DNA of 64,000 bases from Isoetes taiwanensis (lineage: Eukaryota; Streptophyta; Lycopodiopsida; Isoetales; Isoetaceae). The stretch covers positions 1 to 64,000 of the forward strand of contig JAJEKV010000111.1 in the NCBI GenBank assembly GCA_021234155.1, given 5' to 3'. Positions 13,564 through 25,855 of this stretch are shown here, one piece after another. The notes under the pieces are model-generated. The model worked only from the letters and a program-made list of their open reading frames with translations. It made no database searches and was not told the origin of the DNA. The position numbers and the translations under genes are program-made. Each line of letters opens with the position of its first letter. Position 1 is the stretch's first letter.

Positions 13564-13600
13564 AAAAAACACTCAAATGATGATATCTTGAGTGTTTTTT
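13564..13600. repeat. Perfect 13-bp inverted repeat (hairpin) at the LINE 5' boundary
   Basis: Arm 13564-13576 (AAAAAACACTCAA) is the exact reverse complement of arm 13588-13600 (TTGAGTGTTTTTT), with an 11-base loop. The right arm overlaps the candidate right target-site copy of the LINE, so the palindrome may have been present at the insertion site or formed by 5'-end processing. Confidence 0.85.
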
Positions 13601-13881
13601 AACATTTCTGACTGATATTTGTAATGACTAAATGACTATCAGGGAAAACTTATAAGAACATGTGGAAAGAAATTTGGCTTGATTTAGAACCAAGGTGATG
13701 GAGAGATACGTGTTCAAATTGGATAAATTTTTTTGTCAATGAAGTGTAAGAAAAAACCAGCAAATAATTTTTTGAGTCATGATCTTTATAAGGTTTTTAT
13801 TGTGTGCTTTCAAGTCCTGCAGGTCTGAATGGACTTGAGATCATGTGCACATGCTCAAAAAATGTATTTGAGGCAAAAGGG

Positions 13882-13886
<5 letters not shown>

Positions 13887-13950
<64 letters not shown>
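13887..13950. repeat. (CT)32 microsatellite
   Basis: An uninterrupted run of 32 CT dinucleotides. The open frames across it on both strands encode only SL or RE repeats and are not genes. Confidence 0.99.
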
Positions 13951-13954
<4 letters not shown>

Positions 13955-14218
13955 TGGTCCCTATAGATGTTAAAGTCAAATTCAATTCAACTCAATTATG
14001 GGATTTTAATATGCCTTTGCATTCTAGTTTTCTTATAGCATGAGGGGTAGCGGTAGATGAGATATTGCATTTTTACACATGGCATGTAATGACAACATGA
14101 AAACTTTATAGGGTGTCATATGGATGGGAGTAGTGCAATGGTTGTATAATGATGCTTACAAAATTGGCTATAAAGAACCTTAAAATATCACAACCTTTTA
14201 GAGAACCATACATCCTTT

Positions 14219-14470
14219 TAAAAAAAAAACCTCCTTAAAAACTACACTTACTTATAAACCACACCTCCAAAAACTACACCTCCTTGAAAACACCACCACC
14301 TCAAAAACAAAAACCACAGTTCTTTTAACAAAAACATACCTCCTTAAAAAACCACACCTCCTAAAAAACAAAAACCACAGCTCCTAAAAAAAATAACAGT
14401 GGACATTCCTTGTCCACTTAAAAAACAACACCATCAATTAGTAAAACCATGCCTCCACAGATCTACATGT
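14219..14470. repeat. Degenerate A/C-rich short repeat
   Basis: Irregular copies of a motif like CTCCTTAAAAAACCACAC repeat over about 250 bases. The plus strand is almost purely A and C with some T. No coding potential is visible. Confidence 0.8.
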
Positions 14471-14716
14471 AGGTTTTTCTGTGATCTCTGAATAAAGTAC
14501 ATGTGGACCAAAAAAAACTAATGATTTCAACAGTGGACCAAAAATTGGGGTCAGTGTGTCTTACATCAGCATAAAGACCTCGACACCTTCATTGACTTCA
14601 ATACCCAGGAGTGCACGAGGCAACAATATACAGGAGAATGAGCATGTCAGACCGGGATGGCTACCTTAGCATCATGAGCTAAGATCAGAGAGCATGATGT
14701 TCGGTTAGAAGGAGAT

Positions 14717-14740
14717 TTTTTTTTTTTTTTTTTTTTTTAC
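14717..14740. repeat. T24 run, possible poly(A) tail of a minus-strand retroelement
   Basis: A 24-base T run begins a block (14741-about 17100) whose base composition differs from the flanks. By analogy with the LINE at 7661 it could be the 3' tail of an eroded minus-strand non-LTR element. I found no reverse transcriptase motif to the right, so the link is weak. Confidence 0.4.
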
Positions 14741-17700
14741 GGTAAGATTTTTATATTAATAGTAAATGGATTACATTTATTTGAGGCTCCACAATAGGCC
14801 TGATAGGAAGAATTTAAGCACAAGATAGCATAAGATGATGTCTTCGTACTATGGTCTAAGCAATCTTGACCTCTTCCTCTTCACAAACAGAAGGATGAGC
14901 GTCCGCCATTAACTCAACCAGTACTAGAGGGCATGTCCCTCTTCCCATCCGCTTGCAACTACTCTGGGGAATTCAGCTACGGTCATGGAGCCCCTACTAG
15001 ACAAAATTCATCCATATCTTAAAGCTCGGCCAAAATATGTACTTGGAAGAACAAGGTCTTTCACCGCGATCATTCTAGTAAGCTGTCTCACCCTCTTCGT
15101 TACATCGGAAGTACTATGGATCATACCTTTTTCATGGAAGAGTAAAAGCAAGCGATTCCTATTTCACGAAGTGAAGAGTCTGAGAAGAAAGCTTGTTGCA
15201 TTTCAAAGAAAATCACCATATACTTGCTCCACTAACCTCAAAAAAAAACGCCCTGAGATAATTAATTTAAAGCTTGCTTACGTAGATTGCCACGGATAAC
15301 AATACTATGCAAAAGGACTCCACTCTTGCTACTACACCCGAGCTAAAAATTCCCATGAAGTTCCTCCCGAAAGTTGCATTTGTTCAAGTGATGGTGATAG
15401 AAGAATACTACCTAGTTACCACCATAAACATCATCTGTTTTGGAATTAAGAGCCAAGTGTAGTCCATGCATCTAACTCTAGCGGGCTTGTCCCCTCTGGT
15501 GCCAAGCATGCGTCTGATAAAGCCTCCGTCTCCTAAAGACATTTAGCCCTACACATACTGCTTGTTTATAGTGCCATGCGTACAAAAGCATCTTCTATTT
15601 GGGATAGAAGATCCGCAGCCTAGTGGAACCCATCATAAGAGCGCTACTTGCTTCATAATAAGCACATGAAAAGTGGACATATTTAGGTAACCCACTCAAG
15701 GCCTAGCATAGACACCCGGTTTCATAACTACATCTTCCATATAGATAGCAATTACCCGACAAACAAAGACTCATTAGTCATAAGATAATTAGAGCCGTGT
15801 GCACCCAAAGCGCCGGATCTTTGGCTAACATACCTTCTTGAGAGGAGGAAGCTGGCTACATAGAGGTCTTAAACAGGACTTGATACTATGCAAAACCTCA
15901 TATGAATCGGATAAGAAGCCCCAAAGCTGTACCACGATAGCATGATAGCTCGAGTAGCCGAGTTCCAAAGTTACTGAATAAACTTCTCACACTTTCGACA
16001 CATAAGCCTCCATTTCGTCCCCATTGAGGGAAAAACCGACATCATAATGGGTTCGGTGCAAAAGCACCAGTCTAGAATGATAACTTTTGCCAATTTAATC
16101 ATTTCGGGAGCTTGCTCCAATAGCGAGGATGGAGCTCTCTACTTTGAATAAATCTTAAAAGTCGATCTGGTCTGAAAACATTACCAAGAGCCACATTGAG
16201 TGCGACTTTGGAGCAAAAATGAGATCCCCGTGACTATATGGCTAGCAATAAAGTCCTATCAGTATATATTTGAACTCAAAGCGGCATAGAGAGCGGTACC
16301 AAGACCTTGCGGTGAGTGCAGATCAAACCTGCCCGATGTGACTTCGATGTCTGCGCCAAATGTTGCAGAATCCAAATAATCAACTAAAACCTTATCTATC
16401 ACCAAGAGTGAAAGATGGGTGAGAAGAACTTACCAAGCTTAAACACGAATAGAATAGATTGATAAGGAGGCGGAGTCTGCGAGAACCATGGCTCTTTCTC
16501 ATTGAGGATGGCTTCCAAGGATTTAAAGCCCCTCACGAACTTAGGGGCATGGCCGGCTCCACACACCTGATTGAGCTCTTCCTGCATAGAAGGAAAAATT
16601 CACGCAAGAAACTATGCGACACAAGAATGCATAACCAAAGGGAAGAGCTCTTCGGATGACAAGAAGGAAAGGGGAATAGGGTCTGGGGCACCTAAAACCA
16701 TATAGCGACTTCATTGGCTGAAAGTAGGAGTCCATGATGAGGAACAAGAATGCATAACTTGAATAAAGCGTTCTCGAGATTCTTGGCATAAATGGGTAGA
16801 ATCGGGAATTTTGGCATTCAATTAAGATCAACTCCATTGAAATATGTTGAGCGGAAGAAATTTGGATCATGTTCCAGCGGGGGGTGGCAGCTTAAAAAAG
16901 GCGAGAAGAGATTCCATTGCCATATCGCGGCTAAAATCCGGATGGTAACGATCCAGATAAATCTTTGCTTAAGAGGGTTAAATTGGAACAAAGAAACTCC
17001 ATTGTTTTTCCGGGTAGCGTAGAAACTGCCTATACCAAGAACAAAAGCATCGAATAAATCGAGCTTAATGGGTACTCCTTTTTTGTTTATACCAAGAACA
17101 AAAGCAGATCAGCAGTGGGTACTTTGTTTCTACATAAAAAAAACCCACATCTAGACAAAACTCCTATTCTTTTTAAAACAAACATCCGGTGTCTCTGAGA
17201 TGTAAATCTTACGTTGATGGAAAGAGTTTTTAGGTCTCAACGCCATAGTGAGCTTCGGATTTGCATTTGCTACATCAAATTGGGGAAGAAGTGGGGCGAA
17301 CATAGGACTGGATTGGAACCCTAATCTGCATTAAAGACTGCTTGAATGGTTGGGTCCATCATTGGAACTAGCTATCCCATGGGCAAGAGAACATTAAGCA
17401 AAGGGCAGGAAAGAGAAATGTGGCCACCGCGATAAATTTCTTGTAGAAATAATTTTTCTAAAAAAAGTCACATTTGTCACATCTATACATCTAACATGTA
17501 ATGTTGGTAGCCATAACAATGTCTGTGTATGATGCTCTATACGGCTTTCACAAGCAAATGCATGCTCTGCTTCTCTAACCAAAATTACTATAAGATCATT
17601 TAAACCTATTAACATGCCAACTGTAGGAAGCAGCACACACGGATTTGATTGTATGGATCTTACCAAAAGCATCATTGAAAGTGGTCCACATGCAACCAAT

Positions 17701-18435
17701 CAAAGCAACAAAACTTCCTTTCCCCACCCATCCCCAAGCATGCCCTACTGCTAGTGGCATTCGTTTTGAACATGCTAGAGTTGGCAACAAAGGAGGCCAT
17801 TGCTTTTATTTGCAGGTTGCTTTTCTCTAACTTGCAGACTTCATATATATCTATCATGCTTCAAATTCTATATATCTCAAATCTATGTAGCATGCTCCAT
17901 TGTAATATTCAGCAATTGTCAACATTTCACAAGTATTGCTCGGTTGTATGTTTGTGCTTAGCAACAATGCTTGAAACTAAATAAATTCAAGGATAGTTAC
18001 ATTTTAAGTATCTTTTAGACAATATCTATTGCAATTAAAATGCACCCTTGCAACTAAAACAAGGCATTGGTTGACTAATGCACATTTACTTTGAGTGATT
18101 TAAGTTGAAATAATTTTTAATACTCCTTTGAACTATTGATACGTTCAACAACTAATGGTTTAAGTTTTTAAGCTGCTCTTCTTGAAGTCAAGGCATGACA
18201 TATCGTTAGGAAACCAACAATTCCTTTATTTTCTCGGCCATTGTACAGAAACAACACAAAAAAAAAGTCAATTGCGAAAACGTTGTCATGTTCGGCCTGA
18301 AACCAGAATGCTGTCTGTAACCAGAATTGAAGGTGCATTCAAGCTGTTTTAGGGGATTGACAAACTGATTAGCATGTTTTGAAATTAGATTTGATGTTTT
18401 GTTGTGTAGCAATTGCAGCAGGGATTCTCGAGGGA
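14741..18435. other. Unassigned DNA
   Basis: Only short frames occur on either strand, none with a recognisable domain. 14741-17100 might be a badly eroded retroelement given the T run at its left edge. 17100-18435 is AT-rich with no feature I can support. Confidence 0.4.
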
Positions 18436-18440
18436 CTAAA

Positions 18441-18451
18441 TATCCCACAGG
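18441..18451 (+). promoter_or_regulatory. Candidate snRNA upstream sequence element (USE)
   Basis: TATCCCACAGG matches the core of the plant snRNA element RTCCCACATCG (shared TCCCACA). It lies about 70 bases before the U1 start and about 30 bases before the TATA box. That wider spacing is the one known for Pol II-transcribed plant snRNA genes, as opposed to the closer spacing of Pol III genes such as U6. Confidence 0.75.
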
Positions 18452-18481
18452 AATACATTGCAGGAAAAGGAAAGGGCGAGC

Positions 18482-18490
18482 TATAAAATA
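18482..18490 (+). promoter_or_regulatory. TATA box of the U1 snRNA gene
   Basis: TATAAAATA begins 31 bases before the inferred U1 5' end at 18513, the normal distance for plant snRNA promoters, and follows the upstream element at 18441. Confidence 0.8.
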
Positions 18491-18512
18491 AAAAGAGAAG
18501 GCACATTGCTTC

Positions 18513-18672
18513 GTACTTACCTGGGCGGGGTCTATCGATGATCAACAAGGCCGATGGCCTAGGATGGTTTGCGCCATTGCACCAGGGTGTGGATTGTTCT
18601 AGCATCTCCCCAAGGGGAGAGTGCACGTCATAATTTGTGCTAGTGGGGGCTCGCGTTCGCGCGGCCCCCTTC
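18513..18672 (+). ncRNA. U1: U1 spliceosomal snRNA
   Basis: U1 base-pairs with 5' splice sites in the nuclear spliceosome. The 5' end reads GTACTTACCTG, which contains the splice-site-pairing ACTTACCTG; the canonical first base is A. Stem-loop I follows with GATCAACAAG in the loop bound by U1-70K. Stem-loop II carries ATTGCAC, the U1A/U2B''-type loop. Stem-loop III is a perfect seven-pair stem (18605-18611 with 18614-18620). The Sm site AATTTGTG is at 18632-18639. Stem-loop IV (18645-18669) has the GCGTTCGCG tip. Length of ~160 nt is normal. An upstream element and TATA box precede it, and CAATTAGTGCTTAA at about 18680-18693 resembles the plant snRNA 3'-end box. Changes at base 1 and in the 70K loop leave open whether it is a variant or a pseudogene. 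Confidence 0.93.
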
Positions 18673-18767
18673 AATCAATTCAATTAGTGCTTAAATTTGG
18701 TTTTCATTCATCCCTGTATTTTTATTGTGTAATGGTTATTTGGGTTTTCAGTCTAGGACAAATGCTT

Positions 18768-19260
18768 GGTTTTCAGTGAAGGATGTAAACAAATAGATAC
18801 AAAAGCTGGGGAGATTAGTGAAGATCAGCCTGGGAATGGTGGTATTTTTTAGCTGCCTCTTATTTATCGTGTAAGCAGGTACCTTTTCAAATATGGTAGG
18901 AAGTATTGCTTCTCAGGTTTTAGTCCCTAGTCCTTTTAATAGTTGGGTTTTCTATGAAGGATGCAAACAAATAGATGCGAAAGCTGGAGAGGTTAGTGAA
19001 GATCAGCTTTGAAAAGATGGTATTTTAGCTACCTCTGATTATCATGTAAGCAGGTTAAGTACCTTTTCAAATATGGTAGGAAGCACTGCTTCTCAGGTTT
19101 GATTTCCTAGCCCTTTTAATAGTTGGGTTTTTAGTGAAGGATGCAAACAAATAAGTACAAAAGCTGAGGAGGTTAGCGAAGATCAGCTTGAAAAGGTTAT
19201 ATTTTAGTTGCCTCTGATTGCAGTTGCCTTTTGCAATGCTTCTCAGATTTTATTTCATAG
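18768..19260 (+). repeat. Exon-like module in three tandem copies (~180 bp)
   Basis: Copies start near 18768, 18950 and 19130. Each carries GAAGGATGYAAACAAATA, then AAAGCTG, GAAGATCAGC, a GTATTTTAG-like segment and (in the first two) CCTTTTCAAATATGGTAGG. In copy 1 a TTTTCAG acceptor-like site precedes a stretch readable as EGCKQIDTKAGEISEDQ, and copy 2 reads EGCKQIDAKAGEVSEDQL. The conserved reading suggests a duplicated exon with flanking intron, but no gene model can be completed and no family is recognised. Confidence 0.75.
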
Positions 19261-21966
19261 TTCTTTACAGGAGACTGTATATTTTAGGTCGTATAAGACA
19301 CTCTACCCAGTTCTTTTAATAGATAGAGAGTAAGAACTATAGAGCAAGGAAAACAGGGTTGGAAGATATATTTGGCCATGATACCAAACTCTTGCTACGC
19401 TTTGTCCAAATGTGATAAATGCCCTCTATCCAATAACATCAGTCTTTAAGCATTACAAATGACTTTTGTTATTTGACTAAATTTCCTCAAAGATTTGAGT
19501 CAGACCACTTTGGTGGATCAGAGGAGGCTGTCAATGTGAGTGTAATTCCGTCAAAATCATGATGGAAAATGACAGTTACTGATATGAAATTTCATCATCA
19601 ATCCAAAATATGTATATTTTTCTAGCATTATATTGCGTGATTGACAAAGGCAGGCATTTTAACGGCAGCATATCACAAATTGCTGATTGAAGAGGACGAG
19701 CCTTGCTCTGTAAACTGTAAGCATGCACCAAGAGACGGCTACTTATGACTGAACAATGACAACAACGGATGGTAGAATGAGCAGTTGTAGGATAAAAATT
19801 TGCTATAGCCACCTGCCGGATCCGAGGGCAGACACACAGGAGTCCCTCACAGGGCTGCACATGGTGGTTTCCCATTATATGGCTCGCTGATGCCAATCTT
19901 TTTCATTTATGAATGTTTCTTATGGTGAACTCTGGGTTGAATGGTCATAATATGTGTTGAAAATATATTTGAAGTGCAGCTGCTTTGTGTGAGGCATCAG
20001 TTGACTTGCCCACCAGGGGTCAGGAAATGACATTCTACGTCAGGATTTCATGTGGGCAATGGTCGTGGAAAGCATATCAAGATATTATGGCATTAGAATG
20101 GCAAGCCAGTGTGCAAGAATCTATTCTTGGGTCCTCCATAGGATGTAAGAAATCACCATACATGTAAATGCAATTATGCTTACTGTTCGATCAGAAGTGT
20201 ATCTGTAATTGATATAAAAGAAATCAATAGGGATCGGAAGTAACAGCCATTATGTGATTCTTAGTCATCTTGCGCTTCCATATTGTCTGCTCATGATTGG
20301 GACACAGCCGCTTTGTTGAATTCTGCTAGCTTTGAGGTAATAAGGCGATGGATTGTGAATAGATGACCAGTGAAGAATTTGGGCACCCTGCACCTACCCA
20401 TTTGTTACCTTGCAGAAGTTAATGGAAGTTCTGGAACTGAGATGGATGTTACCTGGCCCTGACATCATTGTGTGTTCTTTAGCAGTACGTGTTTGTCTTA
20501 TAAGCTATTTTTTATGGTGCAATGCTTTTTAAACTGCTGCAGAATAATTTAATGGAATAAGCTGGAATGGAGTCCAAAGATCATAAACCCCATCCATCTA
20601 AAGTGTCTACTACAAGGCTTTATAAAATTCAGTTGTGGCATGCTAGATTGGTCACCTGATTGATGCCTGAACAGGCAAAGAATCAGTTCGAAATATGCCA
20701 CACATCACGGAACAACATCAATCTTATCTTCGCATATAAACTAGCACAAAGATGCCTTGAACATAATTTGGCCAAGGCTATTACTTTGTTAAATTTGTAC
20801 AACAACGATTGAAATGCAGCTTGGATTACCCCATGATATCAGAATGTCCAGAATCATGAACCTCTCTTGCCATTTCTCCTTTAGTTCTCGCATAACTACA
20901 TCATTAGAGCATGCTTGAGAAAGAAGCAAACTATTTTATTAATTGGGCTAGATTTTGGGCTTGAAAGGAATGTTGCCATTCAGTTGAAGAAGCGAAGGAA
21001 GTGATCGAAGCTAAGTGAGGGTCAGTTGGATGCTGAAACAGCTACTCTGGACCCCAGAATAATTGTTTTGAGTGGTTCATGCAATGCTAAATTTAACTTC
21101 TTGAAAGCAAGATGGGAACTATTGCCAGAACATATATACCAGGATTCTAGCCTGTTGTGTTCACCTAAGGAAGCACTAGAAGTTCAGTTGCTGGTAATTG
21201 TGAATGCTTTAGCATTTCTTAGGACATGGAAAACAACAGTAGCAAATATGCCTTATGTTTCTGGCTAAGATCCATCTACAACCGTTTTTGCACCATCTAC
21301 CTATAGCAGGTCAGAAAATAATGCGATCTTGGATATTCTATTCGGTTTTCAAAATTAATGTACAGGTGAGCAGGTTGGTCGCTCACTGGATAAAAGGTGA
21401 TTCTGGTCATTTTCTATGGGTAGTCCCACTTCCGCACAGGTTAGTAGAAATTGCTTAGATCTCACATGCCTCTTAATTCCGTTTCTCACTTTGCCTAGCT
21501 CAAGTCTATCCAAATTGTATGCCCGGTCTAGAGTCATTTCATGCATGCTGAGAATCGCTTCATTAGGCCTATCTGCTCTCTAGCACTTTTGTTATTTGCC
21601 TCCTTGATTCTTTTGAGTAGTAGGTAGGATAAGAATTGTGCATATTTGGACCCTCGATTTTCCCTACTTTTTGCTAGATGTGGAATATTTTAACTTCTAA
21701 ATTATGTTTCAGTCTCTTGTTTTCTTTGCATGTTTATCCTGCAGCATATCAGAGCATGTTAGAGGTCATCAAACAGGCCCACTATATAATTGACTAGAAT
21801 GGACCTTGGACCTTGTTCCGATGCATCTTAATTGGTTCATAGCTGTTGAAGTTCTTATAGAACTGGAGTCTGTTCGAGTTGGCATTGATCGATTTTGGGA
21901 CTTGCAAGCAAGAGCTTCATATTTCAGTTAATAGTTTCAAGTTCCTATATTATTTATGTTAGCATG
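19261..21966. other. Unassigned DNA, possibly intronic
   Basis: No convincing gene. Short exon-like stretches flanked by AG/GT occur (for example 19979-20060 and 21366-21438), but they do not join into a recognisable protein. The stretch lies between two sets of repeated exon-like modules and could be intron of one decayed gene. Confidence 0.35.
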
Positions 21967-22054
21967 CAAAGGCTGGAGGAACATGCATCTGTTTAGAGAT
22001 ATTATATAGGCAAAGGCTGGAGGAACATGCATCTGTTTAGAGATATTATATAGG
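21967..22054. repeat. Exact 44-bp tandem duplication
   Basis: 21967-22010 is repeated without change at 22011-22054 (starts CAAAGGCTGGAGGAACATGC). Identity implies a recent event. Confidence 0.97.
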
Positions 22055-22627
22055 TGAGCATCATAAGTTGTGGGTTGGTTGGCAGCGAAATGATCGCCTT
22101 ACTCCACTACACAAATGCTTCTGAAGGCAGGTAGTCTTGGATTTTATAAGAGTTTTGTAGTCCATATTGGTTTGGTGGTTAAGGATTTATTCCTTTTTAC
22201 ACTTTGCCTGTTGGTTTAACTAATGAGATCATTCGTCACCGCATGTGTTTCTTTTCCTTGCCTAGCCAAAGAATTCTCTTTTTCCCTTTCCTCTTGACAC
22301 CAATATGATTGCAATAGAAGGGCATTAGTACAGATATAGGCCCATCATTTATAACTGATGTGGTTAAATACAGTGGCACTCAATATGTCGAAGACAACGA
22401 ATTCGAAATTCTCATATGGTAATTTGATCTTTCTTGCACTGATGCACATCGTCATTTTGTGACCAAACAGAGATAAACCCAGCTTTGGTATCTACTCTCG
22501 TTATTACTTGAATGCAAAACTTTATAGCAAAAATGGTTTCTTGCAAAAGGATGGCTTCAAGATAGTCAGTAGGTCTGAGAGTTTGATTTAATGTATTAGC
22601 TGTGAATTCTCTTAGGATTTTTCGAAG

Positions 22628-23045
22628 ATATGTTGTCATTCTATAGCAGATTGCAGATTAAGTATTAATATGGATGTTACTTTTGCAGTGAAGGAACAGA
22701 TGCTTTTCAATTTACAGATGCTGCACAAAGAATCTATTCTTGTTGCTTTGGGTGTGCATTTAGAATGTTTTGAAGAGGATGATGTCATTCTATGGAGAGC
22801 AAGAAATAATATGGATGTTATTTTTGCTAAAAGTAGAAACTTCCTACTTAATTTACTTAATATGGCTTCTCAATTTACAGATGCTACATGAAGAATCTAT
22901 CTTGTTGCTTGGGGTAAAGGTTCACTTAGAATGTTTCGTAGAGGATGTTATCATTCTATAGCGGATTGCAGAGTAAGTAATAATATGGATGTTACTTTTA
23001 AAAATGAAATATGGCTTCTCAATTTACAAATGCTGCACATAATAT
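22628..23045 (+). repeat. Three degenerate exon-like modules (~160 bp)
   Basis: Copies begin near 22639, 22793 and 22952 with AATATGGATGTTAYTTTT, followed by CAATTTACAGATGCT, an acceptor-like site. The first two continue into readings MLHKESILVALGVHLECFEE and a variant with EESILLLGV; the third is cut short. As at 18768 this looks like a duplicated exon with its intron border. The protein is not recognised. Confidence 0.7.
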
Positions 23046-24721
23046 GTTCTTGCAAAAAGGGCCGCAAATTCAGTTTATAGTATTTTAGGATCTTAGTTAT
23101 TCTTCGTCAATTCCAACTGCTTTTATGCTGAATTATGCACAACATTCTGTATGCAAGGTAACAAAATGATACCATAGAGGCTAATTTATGTGCCAGGAAG
23201 AGTCTAGCATACGCGAATTATAGGAACACAATGATGAAATAGATGGAGATGACTGTTCAATATTTCTTATCCTTGTGCTAGCATGTTTTTACATCTAGTT
23301 TCCAAAAATTCTTATGTAGTCCTTGCAAATTGAGCAATTAAAAATGTTAGATCCCTTAATTGTCATCTTCACATTATTTGCGACCATGATAAATTTATGC
23401 AACCTCTTTAATACGTATATTACTTTATCACCTACTTTATAAGGGGTCATATGCAAGCAAAAATAATAAATGTATTATTGGCATATTATAGATGCTTGTT
23501 AGTAAGAAAGGCACTAAAAATTGAAAGTACACTAGATTCATATTTTCCAATCAAAGTTTGAGCACTTTGACCTATGGCACCATGGCTCAAAGTTCAATTC
23601 CACCATATTACATGTTATCTTTTATCAATGAAGAAATGAATCACTACTATTCCTTGTTAGTTAAGCCATGCCAATCGTCATATTGCTAATTATACTTTCA
23701 AAATAGGACACTCTCCCTCTCGTGCTATACCGTGAGAGATAACTTTTATATTGTACAAGATGGTAGCGCATTTTTTAAGGATGCGCTACATGAAAATGGA
23801 TGAAACAATTGTAAAGTGAATTTATGTATTGTAATTTCTAAGATATGCATCTAGCAAAGATCGTTATCACCTTCCAAATCAATCGAGAACATTTTTGGAG
23901 CATGTTGCTCCGCATTGAGATTTTTGCCCCATGTGAGTAATGCAATGTTGGCCAAAATGATGAGATATTAGCTATTAAAGAGAGACGTGATTATTACTTA
24001 GTAGGTAAGACTAGTGTCCATACATTTTTGTAAGAGTTCCTATCCTTTAATACACTTTGGATTAACTTAAACTACATGATCTTTATTAGCCAACATGAAT
24101 TTAGGGGTAATTTGAACTAATGCTTAAAGAGTATAGACACTAATATATGCTAAAGTTTTAAATTGGCCTTTAATGGTTCGAATACCATATGAAAAAAGGT
24201 GAGCACCCAATAAGCGGGTGTACACCAGCAATGGCTGAAATTCACGATTCAGGCAGGTTGTCTATCGATCTACTTCTAGGCCAGTGGAAATAACAGAGGG
24301 CAGAATCCGGGAGAAGGGCGGAAGCTTGAGCAAATTCGAAAGACAAAACAAATTCAAAAGAAAAAATCTGATAAAGTTAGAGAAACAAATTCGAATATCA
24401 AATTCGAAAGACAAATTAGATAAAGCTTTGCCAAAAAAATTGCCAGAGAGTGCTGCTGCAAGAAAACTGCCCTTTACTTTGTAAATCTGGTATCTGCCTT
24501 TGGAATTCGAAGCAACGTAACAGCAGCTTCAGAATAGGAGCTTATTCTCACGAAGCAAGATCCACAGAGCCCCCTGATCACAGAGCCTATTTTTGAATAG
24601 CACAGATCATTCAAGCTACTGCCATTCAAGCCAGTGGGACAAATCGGCGTGCAACTAGGATAAGCTTTCCTTGGCTTTGCTGAATCATGCAAAGAACCCA
24701 AAAAGCCCTAATATCCAGTCG
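23046..24721. other. Unassigned AT-rich DNA
   Basis: No gene or terminal repeat was identified. About 24300-24430 is a purine-rich stretch with repeated AAATTCGAAAGACAAA. If the neighbouring gypsy element had an LTR on this side, I could not find it by comparison with 28.0-28.2 kb. Confidence 0.4.
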
Positions 24722-25855
24722 CTAAACCAGAGAGCTTGCAAATATAATTTCTAGATAATATGCCAAAGCCGCTAATCTACGCCACATGCTCTCACCTGCT
24801 GGTTGATCCAAGACAACCCCCTTCTTCTGTCCGGGCCAAAGGAAATTCTGACGCATTTTTCTCAAAGTTTTGTGTATCCCTGAGTGGCCCACTAAAGGAC
24901 TATCATGTGCTTCATATAGCAATCTCAATCTCAACTCTTGGTCATTATGAATGCATATACGACCATTATAATATAAAACCCCTTTGGACAATGCGTACCT
25001 CGGAAAGGCTTGAGGATTCTCCACCACAGGTGCAAAATATGGATCATTCCTCAATTTGCTAAGAATATCAGCATCCCATTGTCCTTGAAGCACACTAATA
25101 GAGGTTAAAAATGACCTCCTAGATAAAGCATCTTTGCCAGGTTGATATTCAATTTCAAAGTCATACTCTTCTCTTAGTTGCATCCATCTCCTTTGCCTAT
25201 TGTTCAGATATGGCTGTTTTGCAAAATACTTCAAATTTTGATGGCGACCCAATAAATAATGCCTCCATACCCTCAAGGCATGGATAATAGCCAACATTTC
25301 CAAATCATGCACTAGGTAATTTTGTTCAGCAGGGGACAAGTTACGAGATATGTAAGCACAAACTCGGCCATTCTGCAACAAGACTCCCCCTATGACTTCA
25401 TGGAAGGATATATTCATGTCAGGAATCCTTAAAATTGGTGCATTAATCAAAACATCCTTCAACATTTGAAAACTTTCTTGACAACTATCAGTCCAATGTA
25501 AATCATTCTTCTTACCCAAAAAAGAAGTCAAAGGAGCAGCAATCTTTGCAACTTTAGGAACAAATTTGTGGTAATACCCTGCTAATCCCAAGAATGATCT
25601 TACCTCCTTCACCGTCTTTGGTGTGGGCCAATCCTTAACTGCCTCAATCTTGGAAGGATCTGGCTCCAACCCCTTTTCTGAAATAACATGTCCAAGGTAT
25701 ACCAATCTAGTTTGTGCAAAAGAACGCTTAGATAGCTTACCATACAACTTTTCTCGTCGCAAAATTGTTAATGTCTGTTTTACATCCACATGCTCCTCTA
25801 ATGTCTTGGAATATACCAAAATATCATAAAAGAAAACCAATATAAACTTATCCAA
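24722..25855 (-). pseudogene. Gypsy RT C-terminus, RNase H and truncated integrase zinc domain
   Basis: A clean 377-residue frame. It starts at the RT catalytic box, reading [12 protein letters not shown] where gypsy elements have F-I/V-D-D; the first Asp is Tyr. LGHVISEKGLEPDPSKIEAV and VRSFLGLAGYYHKFV (thumb) follow, then RNase H with LSPAEQNYLVHDLEMLAII and VWRHYLLG, and EIEYQPGKDALSRR. The integrase zinc domain begins with HDSPLVGHSGIHKTL but homology ends at NFLWPGQKK, so the CxxC pair and the catalytic core are absent. The last ~40 residues are unrelated, marking a deletion or junction. Confidence 0.92.

Larger units (their letters stand above)
7661..13589 (-). mobile_element. L1-type plant LINE, long but decayed, poly(A)-tailed
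   Basis: The element reads on the minus strand from about 13.59 kb to a poly(A) tail, seen as a 20-base T run at 7661-7680. In minus-strand order it shows an ORF1/gag region (about 13.05-11.5 kb), an endonuclease region (about 11.25-10.6 kb), reverse transcriptase (about 10.4-9.2 kb) with AYLKLDFAKAYD at about 9735-9788, and a post-RT region to about 7.86 kb. Its length of ~5.9 kb is near full for plant L1 elements. Its GC content is visibly higher than the flanks. Imperfect target-site copies may be GAGTGTTATTAA (7649-7660) and GAGTGTTTTTTAA (13590-13602). Frameshifts and stops throughout mean it cannot encode its own proteins. Confidence 0.88.

Noticed and set aside
13797-14043. Open frames rich in SLSL or RERE
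   Set aside because: They are translations of the (CT)32 microsatellite.
14741-17100. A further LINE to the right of the T24 run
   Set aside because: I could not find endonuclease or reverse transcriptase motifs in any minus-strand frame.
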